Positions 36,201 to 51,200 of a DNA stretch of 64,000 nt are shown piece after piece. The position numbers and the translations under genes were made by a program. Every line of letters begins with the position of its first letter. Position 1 is the first letter of the stretch. The notes beneath the pieces were generated by a model. The model was given only the letters and a program-made list of their open reading frames with translations, was not told the DNA's origin and did not search any database. Where the stretch lies: contig CM055819.1 in NCBI GenBank assembly GCA_029582265.1, positions 12,015,087 to 12,079,086 of the forward strand, written 5' to 3'. The stretch is from Zoroaster sp. YZ-2022. Taxonomy: Eukaryota; Echinodermata; Asteroidea; Forcipulatida; Zoroasteridae.

Positions 36201-39200
36201 ATTTTTCTAGTGGCACACTCACATTAAAAGGATGATAGTTTAGAGAAGTTTGTCTAATGGGGAATTTTAGTTAAGAAATAACAAATGACGGAGGGTACCT
36301 CACTACATGTAGGTAAAGAATAAAGGTAAGATTATACAATTACTGTGAAATTGGTAATGACATTAAACATCCTGAGAAGCTTGTGCAAAGTGTACTCTTT
36401 GTACAGAGAAAATATATTTATGCTGTCCTCCATTGGTGAACAGAAATGTTTAATTTATTTCTCTACTTTTCTCTGACATTTGTGGACTATTAAGTCAGCT
36501 AATATGTTTGATACATTCAGGTCAATACTGACTGTAAAATGATTCTTTCTGGCATATCATTTCGCTGATAATGATTACCTTAGCATCAATCTGCAGTAGT
36601 TTTCGCAGCAGCAGAAGTGCAAAGCTCTGCAGGTCAGGCGGACAACCTTTCTTCAAGTTGACAATGAGGGGGTCCCACTGGCTAAGTATTGCACTGTGGA
36701 CAGTCATCCCACACCTGGCAAATAAGTTCAACAGTCATTCAAAAATCAAATGAAGTTAAGATCATATCATTATCATCGACGCTGTTCATCTTTCGACATG
36801 GCGCCCTCAATAATTGTGTCCCAATGGTCATGGTTTATCGCCTTTTCTTGAGCCAATGCTAAGGTTTCATTCAAGTCTCTGAGTTCTTTTTGTATTAGAG
36901 ATACTCAGGTTGTTTTTGGTTTTCCTTTTGGCTTTTTGTACCTATCTGAGGTATTCTTGTAAGATCATAAGCAATTATAAATCATTTTCTAAAATGTTTT
37001 CCTTGGTGTAAAGTGTGTGACTGTTAGAAACAGAAAAACAATTCAAATTTCAATTTGTTCCCAACTGGCGACTTTGGAAGGGTTTTAAATATAGAAAGGA
37101 AGAACTCTCCAAATGCCCCAATTTCAGCAGTGTGAGACATTTTAAATAAATATTGTCTACAAAAAATGCTGCCCAAATCAGCTTGCTGACAGTTTCACAG
37201 ATTGATTTAAAATATATTTTTTTGTATGTTCATATAAACCTATACCTGTGTCAGAATCGCTACTGATTTTCCATTTTATAATAATAAATTTTGCCTTTCA
37301 GAGAATTGAGAGAAACCAAGTGTTAGACTTTGTCAAGTTTATTTGTCTGTTCGTCTCTTTGTCCATATCTAATTTGCATATCCTTTGTATTTATAGCCGC
37401 GGTTCAGCAGTTTTGAAATAGATAAATAAGGACTTATATAATTTTTGTGCAACATGATATGGTTGAGTGAGTGAGGGAGAAATGTAGCAGGAATTTTGAA
37501 ACAGGACAGAAGCTTGAAGACCGATAACCAAGATGCAGGGCAGCATTTTCTGCAAGTTTGTTAGGCAATTTTGCCAATTTTTGTAGTTGCTTCTGCAATC
37601 ATCTAGCTGACACTTTCATTGGCGATATATTTCACCTACTTTATAGTTTATCTGTGACTATGTATTTACATTTATTATTGAACCCTATATTTAATTGCTG
37701 GAATTGTGAATATTTTGTGGAGATTAGTGGATCCCCTGGTAATCAGTTTAAACCTTTACTCACTTGTGAGCCACAAGTATGTTGGACAAAACTTTACCAA
37801 TCAATTTGTGCTTTGAGAATCAAATCTATTTTTTGTAGAATGATCAGTGATTGTGTACTCTATCTATATTTCATAATACTTCCATAACTTCTGGAATATA
37901 TTTATAGGATTGGAATTTTGTGAGCCAGGTGCTCTTTTGACAGAGAACTATTTATTTCTGTATAATCAAATAATCAGAGAATTTCATATATATTTTTGTA
38001 TTAATTTTGTCACTTCCTGAAAGATATTAGATAATATATATCCATTCCAAGGAGGTTTACATCCAAGACAATGGATAATGCTTATTCATTGGAGGTTGCA
38101 ACCTATAGAGAAGGCAGTAGTGGTTTCTTTAATATTCTGGGGGTATTTTTAGTCGTGACACGCTTCTTATTTGTGTAATGTTGAAGAAACCCCAACTGCT
38201 TTATTTCTAAATTTAATATCAGATCTCCTGTGTACGTTATTGTGTCTTCTTTTTGGGAAGGCAAAGAGAATGTTACCAATTTTTTTCAAAACATGCAGCT
38301 AGATTTAGTTGCAACTTTTACAGGTTGTTTGTTTAATATTTATCTTGATTCAACGCAAGTACATATATTTTTAGAAGACGTTTTGCCAACATTACCAATA
38401 CTACACATGTACCTTTAACAAATTAAAGGTAGGTTGGGGAACACGTCCAAAGTCATGGTACAGGAAAGCCGTTGAGAAGCCCGGCCAGGCCCGGGCTTAG
38501 CTGGGGCCTGCTGGCCTACATAATCCTCTGACTGTGCACAAAGGACCGATTACTAATGAATAGACCTCTATTGTGTACACAGACTTGACTGACAGATCAG
38601 CCGTCTTTTGTTACCACAAGGGCAAGTATTTCCTGCATAACAAAGAGTACAAAGGCACCATGGTTGATCACTTTTGCTGGCTGGGATTGTTATTTGGGAA
38701 GAGTACAAGCCAGGCTTTTTGGCAATGGGGCAGGGTTTTATGTTTTGGTTTTTTTTCATAGGAGACTTGAATATGTCCAGTGTTATTATTTGACAACTAT
38801 TTTTCATCACAGGTGAAGAAATAAAATTTTAAAAAAGATCATCAAGAAACTCCGGTCATCGATGTTAAGTCTTTTCTGCTAATGATTGGACCTCTATTTT
38901 ACAGACAAAACGGAGCCTTATTCTGCAGTGAAATAGGGGACATGTACGTGTACATGTTTATGGAAATGGGAAAGCATTGGGAATTGAGACGATTTCACCA
39001 TTGCTGGAAAAATTACAAATTTGTAATAATAATACTGATGCATACTAGATAAAGCTAAGTAAAAATTAATGGGCGGTTTTCGGTTTTACCGTGATTTATT
39101 TTTTGAAGAAAGGAAAAATAATTAAAAAGTCTTTAAATAACATGTTACTGATGTTTTATCACCGTATAATCAGAGGGTAATACAAATCATCTATTATTTA

Positions 39201-42200
39201 TTCCACTGTTGCGTATTAATTTGTATGAATAAAAAAATTCTTTATTTTTTGTTACGTAACAAAAACCAAGGTTTGACCTATTACGGTAGTCTGCTGGCCT
39301 AGCCAAATGACAGTTAAAACGTCTTTCAAAGTAGTCCGGCGGGCTAGACAAAATCATAAAGACTGTACTAAATCCTAGTTATTTTTACTTTATATTTACA
39401 AATCTTATTTCACTGGGCCATCATTTATTCATTTTTAAATATACTAGCGTCGGGAAATTAAACTCAAAGATTTATCAACACACAAAAATTGAAAGGAAAT
39501 TCTCAATACACTGAGATACACTATACACGTACATGTACATGTAATACACTATAGGGTACAGGTACATTTACACACGTATACTTACATGTACATGTAAATG
39601 TACATACCACGTGCGACCACGGTGAGACCGAGTCGTGCCGATAGCTGTGTGGCAGTACAATGTGCACAGGTAGTGTTTGAGGATCACGTGCCTGTTTCTG
39701 CGGATAGATTTGCATAGTAGCAAATATATATTGTTCTTATTGGCTGTTCGGTTGCTCATATGAATGTTCACTATGTTGCATATTCATTGTTAAACCTTGC
39801 CTGTATATGAACGTAAACTATGAAAATAGACTGTTTTGTAATGCGTTGACTGTGCCGAACCGAGGTATGTTGCGGGCCAAATGAGTGCTAAAAAATAGGA
39901 TTTTAAATAACAATTCACCCATTGGGGATCCTAATTGGGAACATGTTGCTTTAATAATCATCACCGAAGAACAAAGATACAATGAGTACCAGTAAAAGTA
40001 AGCCTTGACTGTCGGGATAAATTGCCTCACTCTGGGGCTCAAAAACAGATGATTTCATAAAACAGCGGTTTTATTTTTGAAAACCAAATGTGGCAGTTTA
40101 GTAAAAATCCCTTGGTTCGGTGATTTAAAAAACGGTGTACAGGGAGTAAATTTTACACGGAATACCAGGAAATGCATCATTTTATATTAATATTCTATAG
40201 TGTACACCTGGATAGAATGTGATATTTTGATAGAAACAACTTTTATGAAAATTGTTTCAGCGAGATTGCGCAAAGACAAACAACTTCAATCAGAGTACAT
40301 GTTTACTCACAAGCATATGGACAAACGTAAGGGACGTTTAATATTTTACAAATGTACAGACGTTTCCTGGACATACTGTATCGCCAACCAATGTTCAGCT
40401 ACACAAGAGACCATGACAATTTTAAGGGACTTCTCCAAACCAATCCCATCAGACACACATCCAGGATGCCGCTTTGTTTTTACGTCATAAAAGTACAAAA
40501 ATTACTATAGATTAAAATTCCATGCAGGTTCATTTACATGAAATTATTCAAATAGGCCCTGGCAATATTTATGATTGTTAGGGGAAAAAGGGTCTCTGGT
40601 TTCCGGTCCTTACGAGTTTTGCATTTTTAATTTTATATATACGTGTAGGCTATCACATATTTCCCTGTTGGGCCCCCCCAAAAAAAAATTAAAAAAATAA
40701 ATAACAAAAACAAAAAAGTGCATTACGCACTGATTTTGAAACCGACCGATGACCAGAAACTGCAGACTTTTATCAAACAAACTTAATCGCCAACGAAAGA
40801 AATAATGCTAGATCTATTTTGTAGTCCAGTAAATAATTATAATTGATAATTACATCGGAAACGCCAACCAAAGTACAATTCATGTATTATTAATTGATTT
40901 GGAAACAATTTTAAATATTTTCTGAGTGTGAGAAATGTAAATTATTTAAAGTTGTATTACAAATTAAAAGCATAAGAAAATCGTCATCTTGCTGTAAGCC
41001 TGTAAGCTGGATAAATAATAAAGTAGGCATTAAAACCCCAAACAAAATGATTGACAGCCCCATTGTTCGGGTTCATAGATATGAAAGGAAGCCACTTGGA
41101 TTGTGGTTGAAACCTGATACTCGTATGTTATTATTGGTTGCCTTGGATGGACTATGGACCCAGAAAGCTGAGGAATTAAAAGAAACAATATTTTTATAAC
41201 TTGAGATACTGAAACCTAATGCAGTTTAATGTTACGTTTCTTTTTACTTGTTTTGTTGTTGTCTGGTGGCAGGGAGTCAAATTGAAAACTTCGTTAAGAT
41301 ATTGCTTACAAATATGGGTTAAATAAGTCACATGAATGAGTTGCAACTTCAATCTTTTCTAAGTCCAAACAATTAGTTTTCCTGTAAAACAGAAACATCA
41401 GTGTCAATACGTCACAGATAAATTATTGAGGGAAAGGATATTAAAGAATATCTTCGCCGGGCTTCTGGACGGCCTAGCCCAAAACTGACTACATTTTGCG
41501 GAGACTTCAAAGGAAATTCCGCCATTGTGTGTATAAAATGTACCCTTTTAGTATCAATAGGCCCATAACAAAAGCCACGGATAATGAGTTCTGCCTGGCT
41601 GGGCAGGAACTCGGCTTGGCCTTCCAGAAGCCCGGCTTGGGTGGACTGGTAGGTACAGTATTATTCAAGGATTAGGCCTCACAATAGACAAATTAGGAGG
41701 CCGGGAAGCCCGGGCCTGGCTGGGCTTCTCATCGGCTTTCCTGTACCACAACTTTGGATGTGTTCCCTTGGTAATTATTTACTTTTTTTCCAAATCTTAC
41801 CTTTTCCTGACATCGCGACTACTCGCTAGATAATCTAGCAGACCATTCAGTATACTGCTGATGAGGCCAGTATCTCTTCCACCTTCTCTGATCAGCAATG
41901 GGATTGTCCTCTGAGCCTGCCTTGCCATCTCACCATTCACCTGGGTCTTGAATGTGGAGTAGAAAATGGCACCCTTGGATGATGAGATGCTGGAGGCGGG
42001 CGAAGATACCCCAGTGCTGGAGAGCTGTGTCTTGTCAACGAGGCAAGCCACAAGTGTTTTTGGCTACGAGACAAAAGGGAATATTGGATATGGATAAGGT
42101 TATTGTATGCAATTGGTCAAATGTCTGTTAATACTACATTCATACTTTAAAATATTAGAAGAGATATGTATAAAAACCAAATTGTGATAGTTTCTACCTA

Positions 42201-45200
42201 TTTCATTGTATCATTAAAAAAAATAGTAATGTACGCATTCAGATTCTTGTAAATAACAACATAATGAGCTGGAAATTTCATAGTTTCTAGGTTTACTCAC
42301 ATAAAAAGTTACAGCAAAATGGCAGTTTATCGATGAAATATTTCCCTTTTAACAACAGATTTTGTGAAAGAAAACTCTGAAGTCAAGTTCCTACCTCGAC
42401 GCCCAACTGGAATGCAAGGTCAAGCAGCCGTCCTCCAAGCTCAAGAGATGCAGGGGTCAAATTGGCTGCAACGAGTCTACCACCCTCCTCTGACAGGGTG
42501 AGGGAATCAAACACACAGATAAGCAGTTGGACAGGGAAAGAACTACCACTACCCTGTAAAGGAAAATAAGTGGAACAAATACACGGTTACTGTGATGATT
42601 GTGTGATTGCGGACAAAAATATACAAACATTCTACTTGGGTGGGATTCGAACCTACGATCCTGGCATTCCAGATCAAATGTCTTAACCACTAGACCACCG
42701 TGGTAACCTGCAACAAGGCCCCAGTTCGATTCCTTTAATCCATCGATGGATAGTGTAACCATGGTTCACCACTGTATAATAAAGAAAAAGGAGAGTCACT
42801 CCCTTGAAGAGGCTTATATGTTGTTTGTGTATCCCAATGCGCTTTTCGCGTGCATCGTACACGGTTCACCGCGACGGTTCACCATGCCATTTTGGTCCAT
42901 AAGTTCCCAATAGAGAGTTTGTGTTCAATGTGAAACATTCTACTTGGGAGGGATTCGAACCTACAATCCCCGCATTCCAGACCAAATGTCTTAACCACTA
43001 GACCACCGTGGTAACCTGCAACAAGGCCCCAGTTCGATTCCTTTATCCGTCGATGGATAGTGTAACCACGGTTCACCACTATACAATAAAGAAAAAGGAG
43101 AGTCACTCCCTTGAAGAGGCTTATATGTTGTTTGTGTATCCCAATGCGCTTTTCGTGTTGAACATGAACTCTCTTTTCAGTGATTACATGTTTCTGGGTG
43201 CAATTTTATTCATCCATAAGAATATTAGTTCATAAAATATTGTTTATGTGCTTGCGCAAAACGGAACTTTATTGTAGCGGGCACCGTACACGGTTCACCG
43301 CGACGGTTCACCATGCCATTTTGGTCCATAAGTTCCCAAAAGAGAGTTTGTGTTCAACACGAAAAGTGCATTGGGATACACAAACAACATACAAGCCTCT
43401 TCAATTTGTTTTCATCCCCTCATTCCATTATTTTGACGAAAAATCCAACGGTGATATAATAAAATTCACAAAGACAGACAATAAGCGCATGGATAAAATG
43501 GGCATGTCGCTCACATATACTACAAGGGAATTCAGATAATCCCAATCAAATCTCGCTGGGCCCCTCGGCCCCCTGACAATGTTGGCTCTTATTGCGCGGT
43601 CTGTGCTCCGGTTGGAGATAACAACATTGGTGGGGGAAGCGGAGAGCGGGGAGCGGAGCACAGGGAGGGTATGTTTATTGTAACGTGTCCCAACTATTTT
43701 GGCCGGGATTGTAGAATGATATAAACAATGTTCCAATGAAAACAATTTGTTTTTTGGGGAAAACAGGCAATACATCTTTAAACTGGGATTTGCACATATA
43801 ATTTGTTTCCCACCAGGATATTGGAGTGATAATGAGTTATATATTTGTATCTTACTGTGCCAGCTGTTGCTGCTGAGAGCATATTGGCTTGATGAAGCTG
43901 TTCGTAAGCACTGACCAGGTGACCCAGTTGTCCATGGTCCAGGGCCATGTCCTCCCTGCCACTGAACATGAATGGAAGAAGCTTGACCAAGTCATGCTGA
44001 CTGCAAAGACATAAGTGCAAAATGAAATTGAACACAAAAATGGTATACAAAATTATTTCAATTAATATGATGGAAGACTGACCTATCACCATTCATATAT
44101 ACACATCATGACCACACAGACAGACAAAGGAAAGGGCCTAAGCACCATGCTATTCATAAACGATGGCCAATTACATCACATGACCACACAAAGGAAAGGG
44201 CCAATTACATCACATGACCACACAGACAAAGGAAAGGGCCAATTACATCACATAAACACACAGACAAAGGAAAGGGCCAATTACATCACATGACCACACA
44301 AAGGAAAGGGCCAATTACATCACATAAACACACAGACAAAGGAAAGGGCCAATTACATCACATGACCACACAGACAAAGGAAAGGGCCAATTACATCACA
44401 TGACCACACAGACAAAGGAAAGGGCCAATTACATCACATGACCACACAGACAAAGGAAAGGGCCAATTACATCACATGACCACACAGACAAAGGAAAGGG
44501 CCAATTACATCACATGACCACACAGACAAAGGAAAGGGCCAATTACATCACATGACCACACAGACAAAGGAAAGGGCCAATTACATCACATGACCACACA
44601 GACAAAGGAAAGGGCCAATTACATCACATGACCACACAGACAAAGGAAAGGGCCAATTACATCACATGACCACACAGACAAAGGAAAGGGCCAATTACAT
44701 CACATGACCACACAGACAAAGGAAAGGGCCAATTACATCACATGACCATACAGACAAAGGAAAGGGCCAATTACATCACATGACCACACAGACAAAGGAA
44801 AGGGCCAATTACATCACATGACCACACAGACAAAGGAAAGGGCCTAAGCACCACGCTATTCATAAACGATGGCCAATTACATTACATGACCACACAGATC
44901 TACATTTGTGAACACAAAAAAAGACCCAGCATAAGAATTTAAATGTGTATATAACGTTCCATGACACACAATGCACATCACATACACAAAATGCAACCCA
45001 TGCTTGTCAAGGATTGTGAAATAAACTTGAGGTAGGAGAAGGGGTAAGTAAGACTAATTCGGTGACACCATATTAAATTCTCTCCGTCGAGTTGTAACCT
45101 CCAGTTCTTTTCAGAACTAATTACTACTCAATAGAGAATTTCACATGATGTCATTGCAATTAGTCTTACTTATGCAAAGCTACAAGTTTTACCTATGAGA

Positions 45201-48200
45201 AGGGGTGTTAATGGGTGGTGAGGGCACCAAGGGGAGTTGGGGGATTTAAATGGAGGGGGGAGCTTTACAAATTTCTAAGAAGTATCAGAAGATTTGATAC
45301 AGACGTAGGATTTGAGGCTTTGCATGGTGGAGATAGATGTTGTTGGGTTCTTTCAGGTACACCATGTAACCTAGAAGAGATTAATACATAGTGTACCCAA
45401 AAGAACCCAACAACATTTTGATATAGACCTTTTGCATTGACGTCATGAACTATAGGGCCCTCGTTCAGAGTCGAGAAAAAGTCACTCTTTGGTTCATGAA
45501 TGACACTGCATAAACACACTCAAAAAGGCACAGTGCACATATGTGCAGTGCACATACATGAACCAATGAGTAACCTTCTTTTGCTTCGATCTGAATGCGG
45601 GTGCCCTTCAGTTTGTGACATCATACAATGTATGCAAAAGGTCTATTACCTGCTTTGTGTGATACTCCTGGTAACTGCTATACTCATATCACTTTTCAGG
45701 TTAGCTGGCAGACGGCTCGACATCAGCTTTAGAAGCTGTCCAGTCTGAAAAACCAATCACATTCAAGTTAACCATGTGATGGCAGTAGTTTAAAGAGTAA
45801 TGTACACCTTTTGTAATTACCCGATTACAAAATTATTCAATTACATTCTACAAACTTATAAATCTGATTGTATTTTCACTATTTTCTCATTAACGACACA
45901 ACCGAATAAGCTGAAACTTTCAAATGTTGGTTTCTATACATATCTCTCAATTCTTATACAGTATGGATGCATTTATAGACACAGTAGTGTACAATCCCTT
46001 TAAAGCATAAACTACAACAACAAGAGCATATCACAATTATGTCTTTAACTATATAATATATATATAAACAGAGCGAACAGATCACTTACTGTCTTGGGCA
46101 AATTATTGATGATTTCCACATCAGCCATGTTGAATCCAACCAGGGTTGGTTGTAGGACACAGGACACAAGAAGCTGAAATAAACCTCCTTGCCAAATACA
46201 CTTTGGAATCACCTGCAAAATCGGGCGGGGGGGGGGGGAGTACAGTTTTGGTAGTTTTTGGCAAAACTGCTAATAAAAGTATCCTTACTTTCTTAGAATC
46301 AAGATATACATGTACATTAAAGGTCAGGTATAGTATTGGTAATTAAAAAATAACAAAATGGTTGAATTCCTTAGTGTACTAAGATGATGATGGTATTAAA
46401 CTTCCCAAGAAATAATTTTGTCTTGAGGTGCTGCTTTTTTGAGAAAAGTTAAATAATTTCCAGCTTTTGTTTTTTGAAGTAGTTTCCGAAAGCAATTTTT
46501 GTCATCCGAAAACAGAAATTCCATTTGAGGATCTTTGGCACTGTCATAAGGTTAATTATATTGAGCAACGCAGTGGGACAGTAATCATAGACTGACTACT
46601 TTAAACAGACAGCCGTGTATTCTGGCCAGATTAGCATGATTCACTCACCTTAACAGTCTCACTGGGATAATTTACCAACAGCACAGTCAGGAAGTCCCAC
46701 AGCCTGACAACCACTGTACACTTCCCCTGGTTGTACTCCGCAGTTTCCCTGGGAGTGAACAATTCAAGGGAGATGGATGCCTGGTTCCTGCCTCCCCCAA
46801 GGCTGTGAGCCGCTCCTGCGATATCACAGAGACTCAAGCCAGACAAGAAATAGTCAAGGGACTTGAAGAGTACAGAGGGCCGATTCGCTGTATCTTTAAC
46901 AAAACAAATAATTTGACATGAATTCCTCGGGCAGTTTAGCAATTTTTACATAACTGTCCCCATGACTGATATAGTATCTTCACTGATATATTTCTTAGAA
47001 AATAATGTGAAAACCTTGACAGCTCAATATGAGAAAAAGCATGTAAACAGGCTATGCATCAACCAATCTAAACATTTAAATTAATCATAATGACTATTGG
47101 TTGAAATAGCACCACATACAGCATAGAACAATGCGAGTAAATGGGGGAAAACTAACTAGAGCAGGATAACAACCTGCAAGCCCCTACATGAATGAAATTC
47201 CAGACCTGTTGTTACATGTACCTGTTAATAACGCAGTAGGCTGTAGAAGTTTCTCTCCGAATATCCAGGTGTAGCAGTCAAGAGCGGCTAGGAGATGATC
47301 CAACCAAGTACAGGCTAACTTGACAGAGAATGGCTGTCCCATGGCAGCCAGGGTTGGGTACTTAGTGATGCCACTACAGTTAACTGTCTTCACTCCACCA
47401 CCTTCAAATCTGAAATACAGCATTTTACAGATACACGTCACAAAAACATCTAAATCATGAATAAATCGCTGGGTCTGTTTTGAGTCATCACTCAATTAAA
47501 TGGACAAAGGGGTGAAAAATTATGACATGGTGGATTTTGAGGTTTTGGCATTTTCAGTTTGTTCTGCTATAACAGATTTTCTTGAAAAACTAAAACTGCT
47601 CAGTTGAATATACAAAAGATTCTTTTATGAAACATAAGGTCTCAGACCAGTGGTCTCGGTATCAGAACTCCAGGTCTCAGTCTTGGTCTCAGACATAGTG
47701 GTCTCATCTACAACACTGATACTCCCCATGGAGCTGAGATGGTTTCAGGAATAATTTATGGACCCGATGAGCAGGGATAATAATGCATGTCCTAAAGACA
47801 ATAATATTAAAATTCATAAGGGCATATAACTGTTAAAAACTGCAATAAATACATTATAATATATGTTAAGTATTAAAACCAAATACCATACTGTGCACTG
47901 GCAAACTGATTTGGTCTAGCTAATGATCAAAATACTTTCAAACTGGCCTTATTATCACCCCATGTATTGTCTATCAATGTTACAACCACACTGTACCACA
48001 GACATCATGACAAAAGAAAAATGTGTTCAATTTAATAACTACTTAAGACTGACCAATTATAAACTACACAATAACGTACATGAAAATGTGAATGGTGATC
48101 ACCAACTAGACCAAGATGCAATGCATGTGTTGCAAAATAGTCTATATTACCTGGAAATAAAGTAGTCTGGTCCCTTCTCTTTCAGTGTGTTCTGCATCCA

Positions 48201-51200
48201 TGTTTGTGGTGTACTGCGACCTATTTTGATCAAACCATACATACATGTACATCAATTCAAGCATTTTAATGTTATCTTGCTTACGTTTCAGGCATTTTAA
48301 TGTTATCTTGCTTACGTTTCAGGCATTTTAATGTTATCTTGCTTACGTTTCAGGCATTTTAATGTTATCTTGCTTACGTTTCAGGCATTTTAATGTTATC
48401 TTGCTTACGTTTCAGGCATTTTAATGTTATCTTGCTTACGTTTCAGGCATTTTAATGTTATCTTGCTTACGTTTCAGGCATTTTAATGTTATCTTGCTTA
48501 CGTTTCAGGCATTTTAATGTTATCTTGCTTACGTTTCAGGCATTTTAATGTTATCTTGCTTACCGTTTCAGGCATTTTAATGTTATCTTGCTTACGTGCT
48601 TTCAGGCATTTTAATGTTATCTTGCTTAACGCTTTTCAGGCATTTTAATGTTATCTTGCTTCGTTCAGGCATTTTAATGTTATCTTGCTAATTCACGTTT
48701 CAGGCATTTTAATGTTATCTTGCTTCGTTCAGGCATTTAATGTTATCTGCCTTCGTTTCAGGCATTTTAATGTTATCTTGCTTCGTTTCAGGCATTTTAA
48801 TGTTATCTTGCTTACGCCTTTCAGGCATTTTAATGTTATCTTGCTTTCACGCTTCAGGCATTTTAATGTTATCTTAAGCTTACGTTTCAGGCATTTTAAT
48901 GTTATCTTGAACGTTTCAGGCATTTAATGTTATCTTGCTTACGTTTCAGGCATTTTAACGTTATCTTGCTACGTTTCAGACATTTTAATGTTATCTTGCT
49001 TAACGTCATTTCAGCATTTTAATGTTATCTTGCTTACGTTTCAGGCATTTTTAATGTTATCGTTCTAACATTTTAATGTTATTGTTACTTGCTTTCAGAC
49101 ATTTTAATGTTATCTTGCTTACGTTTCAGGCATATTAATGTTATCTTGCTTACGTTTCAGGCATTTTAACCCTTTAAACTCAGCACTGTTTTTAGCTTTT
49201 TTTGACAAATATTTTGTGCAATTTGTCTAGATATTTGAGTAAGTTATATACCATTTGAATGCCGATGATTTGGGCATTATTTTGGGGGGGTTAACAATTT
49301 TCTTATTGTACCCCCCTGAAAATGGCGGCCATGTTGAATACCAAATTTTGGGGTAATTTTAATGTTTTTTGTGAGTTTTGAGCAAATAGTATATGATGCA
49401 CTATGGTTAGGAGTGATTTGAATGCATGGTTTCAAAGAACAACTCTCATTCCATGCATACATTTTTTTTAAATCCAATTGTATTTATTTTTCATACTATA
49501 ATAGGCAAGAATAATAACGTAAATTTGGCATATTTTGGTGCAAATTTTGCAGTAATGAGTAACTCACTGTATATTACAGTTGTAAACACTGGAAATGTAC
49601 ATGTACATGTGTATTCATGCATTGCCACAACAGAACAAAAATTTGTAAAACTTTACATCAATTTCTAAGGAAAAATCTCTGTTCTTTTGATACGTGTCAT
49701 CTGCATTTGACTTTACACTTTCACACGGGCATTTTACTGGAAATGTGAAATACGGCGGCAGGAATGTGACTCTCACGTCTAACGTTAATGTTAACGTTAA
49801 CGCGTGAAACACATTGACCGAACGTTCACGAAAAGCATGCGGTCTGGTGTCCTTCGCGTATCACCCTCAAGACCCATTACGTTCAATCACAAAACAAACT
49901 TGATCATTGGAAAGCCAGACTAATAAGCTACAAATTGGTATCAAACATAAGCAAATAGAGGGCGGCAAACAAAAAAATACAAGCTTCCAAATTTATCGAT
50001 CGCCGGCGATCGATTTTTACACAGGGCTGAGTTGAAAGGGTTAATGTTATCTTGCTTAGGTTTCAGGCATTTTAATGTTATCTTGCTTACGTTTCAGGCA
50101 TTTTAATGTTATCTTGCTTACGTTTCAGACATTTTAATGTTATCTTGCTTACGTTTCAGACATTTTAATGTTATCTTGCTTACGTTTCAGGCATTTTAAT
50201 GTTATCTTGCTTACGTTTCAGGCATTTTAATGTTATCTTGCTTACGTTTCAGGCATTTAAAGATGTATTGCCAGTGTTTTTTTTACTATTTAGATGTCAA
50301 AATATTTTTTATCGGAACAATGCAAACTTACATGAGGAAAGGATAACAAATGTTTTAAAAATACACATTTCTCAAAATAATCATGATAAGCATAGTTTTA
50401 CTGTATAAATGTACCGAAATGAATTCATGGTGGGTCCCATCATAAATTCATTTATGCATTTATTCATTGTTAAACTAAGCTTCTGATAATTATTTTGTGA
50501 AATTAAATTCAAAGTATTTGTTTTCCTTTCTTTAAGGTAAATACTGATATTCCAACGAAAACAACAAATTGCCAGTAAAATAATGGTAAATGGAAGCAAA
50601 CTGTTTTAAACCTAAGCTCCATTCTACTATTTCAGACATTTTGTCTTTAACAATAGCAAAATGAATGCAGACCAGTGGTATTAGCCGTTTGGCAAGTTCT
50701 GGAATCATTCTGGTAGTGCAGAACCCTGCCCTTTTCGCATGCAATAGAAACGGTACCTGGCAGTAGCGGTGTCAGCTTGTATATAAGTATCATGCACTGG
50801 TGTCTGCACTCAGTCTGGGATCGACCACATTGACGCAGCAACCAGATAAGTAGCATGCCCAAAGTAGGGCAGACACCTGCAGGGAACTCTCTTGATATTC
50901 AGAAACAAAACTAATGTTAAAGATAATGTATATTTTTAATAATAATATTGGAGTCTTATACAGAGTGAAATCTATCTCAATGTGATCCTCTAACTGCGCT
51001 GGTCATTGGGAAAAAAATCAATCTTTCTCAACTCCCTAGGAAGTATACAGCTCTCACAGGTACCCATATTTACTCCTGGGTCAAGTGAAGCAAGTATGGT
51101 GTCTTGCTCAAGGACACAAGCACCATGGTTGATGTCAGCATTTGAACCCATGTTCTGAAGACCCAGCCATCACAAGTCTGATGCACGAGACCACTTGGTC

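Noticed and set aside
39520..39620. TACATGTACATGTA-rich tract as a regulatory site
   Set aside because: Such tracts are scattered across the window and are probably simple-sequence background.
48685..48927. 80-codon frame with repeated [10 protein letters not shown]
   Set aside because: Translation of the 31-bp array in a variable stretch; it is not a repeat protein.
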